Shown here piece by piece: positions 1 to 5,280 of a stretch of DNA of 5,280 nucleotides (its first letter is position 1; every line of letters starts with the position of its first letter). A model generated the notes under the pieces. That model searched no databases. It was not told the origin of the DNA and worked only from the letters and a program-made list of their open reading frames with translations. The DNA is from an uncultured Mollicutes bacterium. GTDB taxonomy: Bacteria > Bacillota_I > Bacilli_A > RFN20 > CAG-449. Made by a program: the position numbers and the translations under genes. The stretch covers positions 1-5,280 of the forward strand of contig URVS01000114.1 of assembly GCA_900551385.1 (NCBI GenBank). The letters run 5' to 3'.

Positions 1-1419
1 GAAACTCAAATTATAGTTAGAGATAAAAATAACGTTGTTTTCGCTAATACAATGTTTGGATATGATTTGAATCAGGGTGTTGCAAACATATCTGGCGAAA
101 TGGTTATAGATGGCTTATATGAATTGTGTAAGAAAAAATTAAATGATCATATAAATGCTGAAGCAATTATTAGTCCTAATAGAACTGGTTTTGATGAGAA
201 AAAAGATTTTTATTTAAAATTAAGAAAGGAAATGAAACCAATAATTGATCAAGTGATTAAAAATTATGGCGATAAGAATCAAGGCTTAGATATAACAAAG
301 AATAAGAAGTGGAATGATGCACTAAAGAAATTGAACATGTATGCAAAAGATTTTATACAAGAAGAAGTAGGAGGAGGAAATGATACAGGAATTGAGCTTC
401 CATCAAATGGTATAGTATTCGCAAGAAACAATGTTTCTTTAAGTGTTGGAAAAAAATATGATTTGAAACTATACATAAATTCATCAATAATTAGGCCTGG
501 TGATACAATCAAATTATCAATTGATAAAAATTCATTTGTAAATTTGATAACTGATGAAGTTTCTTATAATAATGATGATGAAGTGAGAGAAAATGGGTTG
601 GTAGTTAAGAGTGTTGTTTTAGAAGCATTAACTGATAGTGGAGATGAGATGGTTCAATTAAAAGCTTCTTTTGAAGACAGAAATGCTTTTTCATTTATTA
701 AGGTTATTACAAAAGAAATTCATTATCCTCAAAATGGTCTGGAATTTTACCCATCTAGAATAAAATCAGTATATACTGAAATTCATGCAGGAAATTTATA
801 TGTTGATACAACCATATTTCCAATCGGTTCAACAATCGCTATTAATGCTAACGGGTTGGCTTTAAAAAAATCAGAGTTTGTAGTGCAAGAAACTGATATA
901 ATAGACAATGGAATTGCTAGATTATTTATAGAATCGACGGGTGGAGAAATAGATAAGAAGTATACAGTTTCTGCTTTGTGCAATGAAGTTTCCTCTAATT
1001 TAATTATTAATATTATTGAAAAGAAAAATGATGATATGGGGTCAAGTGGTTTAATTAGTGGATTTAACATTACTTCTAGAAAGGATATGTTATATCAAAG
1101 GTGTTATCTTGATCCAACAAATGGAATAATTTTCATTAATTCTGCAAATGTTATTAATCGCTTGACACTTGAAAAAATTGATAATAAAGATGTTGGAAAC
1201 CCAAAATTTTCAGTTACCGAAACAAAATTTTTATGTGATATGATTGCTGGGGTTGCAGCCGAGGCAATAATGAAAAAAGAAACAGGTTTTATCGCATCAT
1301 TATCTTCTGATAATCCTCTGGATGCTTATGACCAAGCTGCTGTTGAAATAGGAGACAGAAAAAATGATTGTTTTGAACTATTATATAAGGTATTAATGAA
1401 TGTTGCTGAAGAAGAATAA
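1..1419 (+). CDS. GHKL (MORC/MutL-like) ATPase family protein, C-terminal part; 5' end outside window
   Basis: The frame is open from base 1 (17 codons before the first ATG at 52, which has no ribosome binding site), so this is the last 472 residues of a longer protein. The GHKL nucleotide-binding motifs would lie upstream and are not seen, so the family call is inference. It rests on the first ~115 visible residues: an I-S-G-x(4)-I-D-G-L strand/helix, then S-x-NRTGFDEKKDFY and a K-L-x(3)-M-K-P-I helix, a pattern I associate with the transducer region of bacterial HSP90/MORC-like ATPases. Two beta-rich repeats follow (about residues 135-240 and 245-340), opening with NGIVF and NGLEF. A tail (about 360-472) has the CYLDPTNGIIFIN strand and a long helix, again typical of these proteins. 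Such ATPases are known neighbours of restriction-modification genes. The membrane-protein gene follows at once, suggesting a two-gene unit. No signal peptide or membrane segment is seen, so it is probably cytoplasmic. It could instead be an unrelated multidomain protein. Confidence 0.55.
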   Translation, partial: ETQIIVRDKNNVVFANTMFGYDLNQGVANISGEMVIDGLYELCKKKLNDHINAEAIISPNRTGFDEKKDFYLKLRKEMKPIIDQVIKNYGDKNQGLDITKNKKWNDALKKLNMYAKDFIQEEVGGGNDTGIELPSNGIVFARNNVSLSVGKKYDLKLYINSSIIRPGDTIKLSIDKNSFVNLITDEVSYNNDDEVRENGLVVKSVVLEALTDSGDEMVQLKASFEDRNAFSFIKVITKEIHYPQNGLEFYPSRIKSVYTEIHAGNLYVDTTIFPIGSTIAINANGLALKKSEFVVQETDIIDNGIARLFIESTGGEIDKKYTVSALCNEVSSNLIINIIEKKNDDMGSSGLISGFNITSRKDMLYQRCYLDPTNGIIFINSANVINRLTLEKIDNKDVGNPKFSVTETKFLCDMIAGVAAEAIMKKETGFIASLSSDNPLDAYDQAAVEIGDRKNDCFELLYKVLMNVAEEE

Positions 1420-1839
1420 ATGAAATTGGTGGTGTATATGGGGAAACTAATAGCTTTAATTTTGTTTCTTTCTGCATTGTGCTTATTACCTTGGTTATTG
1501 CCTGTTATTTTCAATTTTATTGAATTTCTTTTTATTCTAGATAATACTGATTTTGGTATTCCTTCTTGGCTAGATTTATTAATAGATTCAATTGCTGGTG
1601 GTATTGCATTTGTGCTAACAAAGTCTATATTCGTAACATTGCATATTCGTGGTAGAAAACAAAAAAATACCATAGATAATGTGTTAAGCATTATTATTGG
1701 TTTTGTGATTGCTTCTGTTGTTCATATATTTATGAGATATTGGATTCTAATTATTTCAATTATTGGAATAATATTATTGGGATTTATTATATTCTTTGTT
1801 GTATCCTCTTACAAAGAAAGAAAAAAGAAAGAAATATAA
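1420..1839 (+). CDS. Small four-helix membrane protein, function unknown
   Basis: I do not recognise the family. The 139-residue product is strongly hydrophobic, with predicted membrane segments at about residues 8-40 (long, broken by LPWLLP), 52-75, 85-106 and 107-130. Basic stretches RGRKQK (77-82) between segments 2 and 3, and KERKKK (132-137) at the end, point to both being cytoplasmic, so N-in/C-in with four passes. The ATG at 1420 touches the stop of the upstream ATPase-like gene (TAAATG), implying one transcript and translational coupling. A second in-frame ATG at 1438 has GGTGGTG four bases before it and would only remove six residues, so the true start could be either; the first segment survives both ways. 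The pairing with an ATPase suggests a membrane-anchored partner or effector, but that is inference. A weak hairpin with a T-run follows about 35 bases downstream. Confidence 0.75.
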   Translation: MKLVVYMGKLIALILFLSALCLLPWLLPVIFNFIEFLFILDNTDFGIPSWLDLLIDSIAGGIAFVLTKSIFVTLHIRGRKQKNTIDNVLSIIIGFVIASVVHIFMRYWILIISIIGIILLGFIIFFVVSSYKERKKKEI

Positions 1840-1872
1840 GTTAATAGAAAGAAGTCATAATTTTATTAAAAT

Positions 1873-1907
1873 AAAAGTAGTCTTTAATATGTAAAATACT
1901 ATTTTTT
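1873..1907 (+). terminator. Possible weak intrinsic terminator after the membrane-protein gene
   Basis: AAAAGTAGT (1873-1881) can pair with ACTATTTTT (1898-1906) in nine base pairs including one G-U, around a 16-base loop, and the right arm runs into a T-tract ending at 1907. It lies at a sensible distance from the stop at 1839. The stem is almost all A-T, so the energy is poor; this is a candidate only. Confidence 0.3.
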
Positions 1908-1990
1908 CATGATTAAATTAATGATAATGAGGCAAAAAGTGAGATAAAAGAAAGCATGCTTTATTAATTGCCAAAATGTTAAGAGTATAA

Positions 1991-2047
1991 AGTCTTTATT
2001 ATGAAAAGTGTCAAATATAAAAGTATCAGAAGTGCGCAAATAAGACT
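1991..2047. repeat. Spaced inverted repeat in the convergent gap
   Basis: AGTCTTTATT (1991-2000) is matched by AATAAGACT (2039-2047), an inverted pair with one extra T in the left arm. The 38 bases between include GTGCGC, one of the few GC-rich spots in the gap. It could form a long-loop hairpin in RNA or be a remnant of a mobile-element end; in such AT-rich DNA chance is also reasonable. Confidence 0.25.
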
Positions 2048-2249
2048 ATAAGCTTAATCGCCCACACAGATATTTTTTCATTATTTCAGTAAAAGAATTA
2101 ATTAAATATTATTGATTGAGTATTAGATTTTAAATTTGAATGATAAAAAATAATTATAGTCATAAATGCTTTATTGCTATTAGATAAAATAGATTGAAAA
2201 TCTTATACAAATTTTAAAGCTTATATATTCTTTTATGTTAATAAAATTA

Positions 2250-2275
2250 AATACATTGATGATTAAAAGTGTATT
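2250..2275 (-). terminator. Possible weak terminator for the methyltransferase gene
   Basis: Read on the minus strand just past the stop codon, AATACA (2275-2270) can pair with TGTATT (2255-2250) around a 14-base loop, followed by T-rich sequence (TAATTTTAT). It is a six-pair, AT-rich stem, so weak; the position directly after the gene is the main support. Confidence 0.25.
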
Positions 2276-2277
2276 AA

Positions 2278-3534
2278 TTATTCTTCATTTTCGATATATC
2301 TAGAAATAGAATTACCAAGTTTTTTTATAATACCAGTAACTAAAGCATTACCCATCATGAAATATCTGCGCTTCAAGCCCATTGTTGATGTCCAATTGTC
2401 TGGGAATTGATTTAATCTTTCACATTCTACAGGCGTTAATAATCTTAATCTTCCTGTTAATTTATCCTTGATAACATGTGTACTTCTATTTATAGTTCCT
2501 TCTGATGTTAGCATTGTCCTGCCTGGTTTATCATATGAATCAGGATAAGCCATAGAGCCTTCAGAATATGTATATTCAAATCCTGTTTCCTTATTTCTTC
2601 TTGGAATTTTTTTACTACCTTTTAGATAAGTAAATTTTTTGTTTTGCTCATCAGTTAAAAAAAATTGTTCATCAATAGGCTCATTGAGAATAATATTATT
2701 TAAAGTAAATGGCTTAGATAATTTAGGAGTAATATTTGCAGTGTAAACAATGCTGTTTCTCATAAATCCACCATTTTCAAAATTAAAAGCATAATTATTG
2801 GTAATTTCAACTAAATCAGAATATTTATTTAAATTTGATTCTTTAATTATTCCTATTTCTGATATTGGAAATTCGGTAGCAAAAATTCCTTTAGTTTCAA
2901 AAATTTCTCTTGGCTCAAATCCGTTTAGTTGATTAGCATGTTTAGTTGTATTTTTGTATGCAAAAATATAAATCCTACGACGTTTTTGTGGATGGCCGTA
3001 TTCTGCTGCATTAATCACACGCCATTCAACACTATAATTGTTATCGGCAAAGCAACGTAACATAATACCAAAATCACGTCCTCTTTGTTTTGAGGGAGAT
3101 TTTAATAATCTATCTACATTTTCTAACAATACAAATGGAGGATTTTTTTCTTTTAAAATATCATTAATTTGCCACCAAAGAACGCCTTTTTTTCCTTCAA
3201 TCCCCTTTTCTTTAGACAAACTTCTTGCTACAGAATAATCTTGGCAAGGAAATCCTCCAGTTAATAAAGTAAAATCAGGAAGAGATTTTTTGTCTACTAA
3301 AGAAATATCTACATTAGAGAATTCTTTATCGTCAGAGCCATCATTTTTTGAAAATCTTTTTTTGTAGCATTCAAAAGCATGTTGAGTAGTAGTAGATGGT
3401 TCCCATTGATTGGCCCATAAAAATTTAAAATTATTTTTTTCAATTGTTTTACCTTTTTTATTCAATTTGACGTGGTTTAAACCAACCCTAAATCCTCCTA
3501 CCCCAGCAAATAGTTCAATTGCTGTTTTTTTCAT
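2278..3534 (-). CDS. DNA (cytosine-5)-methyltransferase of a Sau3AI-like type II R-M system
   Basis: The 418-residue product transfers a methyl group from S-adenosylmethionine to C5 of cytosine in the system's recognition site, protecting host DNA from the neighbouring nuclease. The C5-methyltransferase motifs are present in the usual order: motif I FAGVGGFR (residues 9-16, cofactor binding), motif IV GGFPCQDYS with the catalytic Cys at 97, motif VI ENV (138-140), motif VIII QKRRRIY (183-189), motif IX TPVECERL (367-374) and motif X GNALV (395-399). The stretch between motifs VIII and IX (about 200-355) is the target-recognition region. I chose the ATG at 3534 because AAGGAAGTG lies six bases upstream and motif I then starts at the usual distance; an in-frame ATG at 3567 lacks this and would add 11 residues. 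No N-terminal helix-turn-helix extension is present. The GATC specificity is inferred from the Sau3AI-type nuclease beside it. The gene is intact. Confidence 0.95.
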   Translation of the reverse strand: MKKTAIELFAGVGGFRVGLNHVKLNKKGKTIEKNNFKFLWANQWEPSTTTQHAFECYKKRFSKNDGSDDKEFSNVDISLVDKKSLPDFTLLTGGFPCQDYSVARSLSKEKGIEGKKGVLWWQINDILKEKNPPFVLLENVDRLLKSPSKQRGRDFGIMLRCFADNNYSVEWRVINAAEYGHPQKRRRIYIFAYKNTTKHANQLNGFEPREIFETKGIFATEFPISEIGIIKESNLNKYSDLVEITNNYAFNFENGGFMRNSIVYTANITPKLSKPFTLNNIILNEPIDEQFFLTDEQNKKFTYLKGSKKIPRRNKETGFEYTYSEGSMAYPDSYDKPGRTMLTSEGTINRSTHVIKDKLTGRLRLLTPVECERLNQFPDNWTSTMGLKRRYFMMGNALVTGIIKKLGNSISRYIENEE

Positions 3535-3540
3535 ATGCTT

Positions 3541-3549
3541 CACTTCCTT
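3541..3549 (-). promoter_or_regulatory. Ribosome binding site that sets the methyltransferase start
   Basis: On the minus strand AAGGAAGTG lies six bases before the ATG at 3534, a near-ideal Shine-Dalgarno match and spacing. It favours this start over the in-frame ATG at 3567. Confidence 0.85.
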
Positions 3550-3551
3550 TT

Positions 3552-3569
3552 TAATGAATATAATCATTA
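3552..3569. promoter_or_regulatory. Dyad TAATGA-N6-TCATTA in the methyltransferase leader
   Basis: A perfect six-base inverted repeat (3552-3557 and 3564-3569) with a six-base AT spacer sits between the methyltransferase -10 box and its ribosome binding site. It could be an operator for a dimeric regulator or a small RNA hairpin beside the Shine-Dalgarno. TAATGATT recurs at 3687-3694 upstream of the nuclease gene. The AT-rich content makes chance possible. Confidence 0.35.
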
Positions 3570-3571
3570 CT

Positions 3572-3588
3572 TAATTCATTTAGAATTA
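3572..3588. promoter_or_regulatory. Dyad TAATTC-N5-GAATTA overlapping the methyltransferase -10 box
   Basis: A perfect six-base inverted repeat (3572-3577 and 3583-3588, spacer ATTTA) shares four bases with the TATAAT of the methyltransferase promoter and covers the expected transcription start. A protein bound there would block transcription. No regulator gene is visible, so its role is inference. Confidence 0.35.
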
Positions 3589-3613
3589 TAACAAAAACAT
3601 TTTATCAAAACAA
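3585..3613 (-). promoter_or_regulatory. Methyltransferase promoter with perfect extended -10
   Basis: On the minus strand TATAAT (3590-3585) is preceded by TGT, giving a full TGnTATAAT extended -10 of the housekeeping sigma factor. A weak -35, TTGTTT (3613-3608), lies at the ideal 17-base spacing, and a run of eight A (plus strand, 3626-3633) upstream could act as an UP element. Transcription would begin near 3578, leaving a leader of about 45 bases before the ATG. It is much better than anything seen for the nuclease. Confidence 0.7.
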
Positions 3614-3617
3614 GATC
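3614..3617. promoter_or_regulatory. Single GATC abutting the methyltransferase -35
   Basis: This is the only GATC in the 232-base divergent region and touches the -35 hexamer (3608-3613). If the system recognises GATC, its methylation state could alter polymerase binding. Self-methylation of a promoter site is a known control mode in some R-M systems lacking a C protein, CfrBI being the example I recall. Whether it operates here is untested. Confidence 0.4.
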
Positions 3618-3693
3618 AATTTATTAAAAAAAAGATTTATAACTATTTAACTAATATATTGACCAAAACAATTATTAATAGGTGTTTAATGAT

Positions 3694-3721
3694 TTGAAAA
3701 AATATTGTAAAATAATAATAC
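3694..3721 (+). promoter_or_regulatory. Candidate weak promoter for the endonuclease operon
   Basis: TTGAAA (3694-3699) resembles a -35, with TAATAC (3716-3721) 16 bases later as a poor -10. TAAAAT (3708-3713) is a better -10 but has no good -35 at 17 bases. The region also holds a TTGTA-N9-TACAA inverted repeat (3705-3723). No alternative is convincing, which fits a nuclease expressed less strongly than its methyltransferase. Confidence 0.3.
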
Positions 3722-3766
3722 AAATATGAGACTTTATTGAAAATTAATAGGGAAAGGTGATGACTA

Positions 3767-5140
3767 ATGGCTGAAACAAAAATTTATACAAAAGAAGAAA
3801 TAATGTTAATTGCGAAGAATTTGGTTGGGAAAACCTTTGGAGAAATTAATAATTATAAAACTGTTTCGGACTCATATAATAAAGGGTCCTATGGACATAT
3901 TCTTGAAGAAGATGCATATCATTATTCAATCAATTCAAATTCTACACCTGACTTTGAAAATGCTGGAATAGAATTAAAAGTAACTCCGTATAAGAAGAAT
4001 AAAAATGGTACATTATCGGCAAAAGAAAGATTAGTACTTAATATAATTAATTTCATGGAAGAATATAAACATTCTTTTTATGATAGTCATTTTTGGTATA
4101 AAAATAAACTAATTGAAATTGTTTGGTATTTATTTGAGGATAATAAACCAAAGTCTGAATTTAAAATAACTCATGAGTTATTATTTCATTTTCCAAAAGA
4201 AGATTTACCAATAATTATTGATGATTGGAATAAAATAATTTTAAAAATTAAATCTGGTAAAGCTCATGAAATTTCTGAGGCTGATACAATGTATTTAGGA
4301 GCTTGCACAAAAGGAGTTAATTCTTCTTCTATTAGAAAGCAACCATTTTCTGATATTCCAGCAAAGCAAAGAGCTTTTTGTTTAAAAACATCTTATATGA
4401 CTCAATTAGTGAGAGATTATATAGGTGGGGAACATTTAGAAAGAATAACTGGTCTTAATATTAAAGAAAAATCGTTTGAAGAAACATTAGTTGATAAATT
4501 ATCTATTTATAGAGGTAAAACAGTTTCTAAATTATGTGAGTTATTTGAAGTAAAATCAACTGCAAAGAATTTAAATGAAGTATTAGTTGCAAGAATGTTA
4601 AATGTTAAAGGTAAATTATCTGCTACTGATGAATTTGTAAAAGCAAATATTGTTCCAAAGACAATTAGAATTCAAAAAAATGGAACAATTAAAGAATCAA
4701 TGTCGTTTCCAACATTTAAATTTACGAAAATAATTAATGAAAAATGGGAAGAGTCTGCATTGTATGAAATGTTTTCTCAAACAAAGTTTATGTTTATTGT
4801 TTTCAAGGAATGTAATGGTGATTATGTTTTTGAAAGAATAAAATTTTGGAATATGTCATTAATAATTTTAGAAAATGAAATAAAAGAAGTTTGGTTAAAA
4901 ACAGTAGATATTATAAAAAATGGAACAATTGTTAAAGAAATAAAAAATGGTAAAAAGTATACAAATTTCCCAGGAATGAGTGAAAATGAATATTGCCATG
5001 TTCGACCTCACGGAATAAATTCTCTTGATACTTATCCATTGCCAGTTAAAGATAAAATTACAGGATTAACTGATTATACAAAACAATGTTTTTGGTTAAA
5101 TAATAGTTATATTTTAAAGATTTTAAAAGAAACGGAGTGA
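3767..5140 (+). CDS. Type II restriction endonuclease, Sau3AI/MutH family
   Basis: The 457-residue product should cut unmethylated DNA at the site guarded by the divergent methyltransferase; Sau3AI itself (about 490 residues) cuts before GATC. The N-terminal half (about 1-220) is a MutH-type catalytic domain: GKTFGEI (21-27), KGSYGHILEE with K39 and E47, then PDFENAGIELK giving the D62-x6-E69-x-K71 metal site at the same spacing as MutH. Family blocks YLGACTKG (176-183), RKQP (190-193) and the RAFCLKTSYM segment (202-211) follow. The C-terminal half (about 240-457) repeats the pattern in degraded form: RGKTVSKLCELF, then IVPKTIRI where the acidic metal ligands should be. That matches the non-catalytic effector domain known in Sau3AI. 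The start is set by AAAGGTGA six bases before the ATG. A further gene begins eight bases downstream, so the two are probably co-transcribed. The exact specificity is inferred, the family is clear, and the gene is intact. Confidence 0.92.
   Translation: MAETKIYTKEEIMLIAKNLVGKTFGEINNYKTVSDSYNKGSYGHILEEDAYHYSINSNSTPDFENAGIELKVTPYKKNKNGTLSAKERLVLNIINFMEEYKHSFYDSHFWYKNKLIEIVWYLFEDNKPKSEFKITHELLFHFPKEDLPIIIDDWNKIILKIKSGKAHEISEADTMYLGACTKGVNSSSIRKQPFSDIPAKQRAFCLKTSYMTQLVRDYIGGEHLERITGLNIKEKSFEETLVDKLSIYRGKTVSKLCELFEVKSTAKNLNEVLVARMLNVKGKLSATDEFVKANIVPKTIRIQKNGTIKESMSFPTFKFTKIINEKWEESALYEMFSQTKFMFIVFKECNGDYVFERIKFWNMSLIILENEIKEVWLKTVDIIKNGTIVKEIKNGKKYTNFPGMSENEYCHVRPHGINSLDTYPLPVKDKITGLTDYTKQCFWLNNSYILKILKETE
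5134..5140 (+). promoter_or_regulatory. Ribosome binding site overlapping the endonuclease stop
   Basis: GGAGTGA includes the TGA stop of the endonuclease gene and lies seven bases before the ATG at 5148. Translation of the next gene is therefore likely coupled to that of the nuclease, arguing for a shared function or at least shared expression. Confidence 0.8.
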
Positions 5141-5147
5141 TAATAAA

Positions 5148-5280
5148 ATGATTATTGAATTTGATAAGCTTAAAGGAACAGATTTAATTGTTGATGCGGT
5201 TTATAAAGGTGGAACATCTGGCCATACAGGTGATGATCCTTTATCAAAAATATTTCCTAAGCTTGGTAATATGAGCGGAT
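5148..5280 (+). CDS. Start of a further operon gene, possibly AspBHI-like restriction protein (3' end outside window)
   Basis: Only the first 44 residues are visible, beginning MIIEFDKLKG. The segment runs LIVDAVYKGG (13-22), then a GDDPLSK block (28-34) and a GN pair (39-40). From memory, the V-D-A-x-Y-x-G-G, G-D-D-P-L-S-K and G-N series opens the N-terminal domain of AspBHI-like proteins, a group that includes modification-dependent nucleases with an SRA-like DNA-recognition domain; some members are annotated as HNH endonucleases. The domain and any nuclease motif lie mostly beyond the window, so function is a tentative inference. The start is firm: GGAGTGA lies seven bases upstream and overlaps the nuclease stop, placing the gene in the same operon. 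The gene being present is far more certain than its role. Confidence 0.6.
   Translation, partial: MIIEFDKLKGTDLIVDAVYKGGTSGHTGDDPLSKIFPKLGNMSG

Larger units (their letters stand above)
1840..2277. other. Non-coding AT-rich gap between convergent units
   Basis: About 440 bases lie between the stop of the membrane-protein gene and the stop of the methyltransferase. I found no open frame with a credible start, ribosome binding site and useful length on either strand, no tRNA-like fold and no clear promoter. It holds a 12-base perfect palindrome AAAGCATGCTTT (1951-1962), a spaced inverted repeat (1991-2000 with 2039-2047), a repeated TGCTTTATT (1957-1965 and 2167-2175), and candidate terminators at each end. 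The size is larger than two terminators need, so decayed sequence at the junction of two modules is plausible. Confidence 0.6.

Noticed and set aside
279..1691. Several minus-strand open frames of 60-120 codons opposite the ATPase-like and membrane-protein genes.
   Set aside because: They are antisense shadows in AT-rich coding DNA with no ribosome binding sites or recognisable domains, while the plus-strand frames carry coherent protein features.
1951..1962. Perfect palindrome AAAGCATGCTTT as a terminator or protein site.
   Set aside because: There is no loop for a hairpin of useful strength and no gene start nearby; a 12-base palindrome alone is not enough to call a site.
1905..2080. A minus-strand frame beginning MKKYLCGRLSL with a stop, then about 45 open codons, considered as a transposase remnant.
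   Set aside because: No recognisable motif, no credible continuation and biased AT-rich composition; calling an insertion-sequence relic would be unsupported.
3038..3238. A plus-strand 66-codon frame inside the methyltransferase gene.
   Set aside because: It lies opposite the conserved methyltransferase motifs and has no ribosome binding site or similarity I can recognise.
3535..3567. Upstream in-frame ATG at 3567 that would lengthen the methyltransferase by 11 residues.
   Set aside because: The extension is not family-like, lacks a ribosome binding site and covers the strong site at 3541-3549 used by the ATG at 3534.
3760..3774. A four-codon minicistron (MTNG then stop) overlapping the endonuclease start in another frame.
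   Set aside because: Its ATG sits directly on the Shine-Dalgarno with almost no spacing, so ribosomes should use the ATG at 3767; the short frame is easily explained by chance.

Overview
The window is AT-rich (very roughly 28-30% GC by eye) bacterial DNA. It has Gram-positive-style ribosome binding sites (AAGGAAGTG, AAAGGTGA, GGAGTGA), a consensus extended -10 promoter, and TGA used as a stop. This points to a low-GC member of the Bacillota; nothing visible fixes the genus. The content looks like part of a defence island built around a restriction-modification system.

Layout: (1) Positions 1-1419 (+) hold the C-terminal part of a large protein whose start lies outside the window. It looks like the downstream half of a GHKL/MORC-MutL-type ATPase followed by two beta-rich repeats and a helical tail. 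(2) Positions 1420-1839 (+) encode a small four-helix membrane protein whose start codon directly follows the stop of gene 1. (3) Positions 1840-2277 are about 440 bases of non-coding AT-rich DNA where the two convergent units end. (4) Positions 2278-3534 (-) encode a complete DNA (cytosine-5)-methyltransferase. (5) Positions 3535-3766 are a divergent control region with a strong methyltransferase promoter, two short dyads and a single GATC. (6) Positions 3767-5140 (+) encode a complete restriction endonuclease of the Sau3AI/MutH family. (7) From 5148 (+) the start of a further gene in the same operon runs off the window; its first residues resemble, from memory, AspBHI-like modification-dependent restriction proteins.

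How the parts fit: the methyltransferase should protect, and the nuclease cleave, the same site. The likeliest site is GATC with the modified base on C, as in Sau3AI, but this is inferred from family resemblance. Two sequence facts support it. GATC is rare across the whole window (five sites) and absent from both R-M coding regions. The one copy between the genes lies directly against the -35 region of the methyltransferase promoter, which suggests control through methylation of the system's own site. No controller (C) protein gene is visible, and the methyltransferase has no N-terminal DNA-binding extension. The ATPase/membrane-protein pair and the third operon gene may be accessory parts of the same island or independent defences next to it; the window alone cannot decide.
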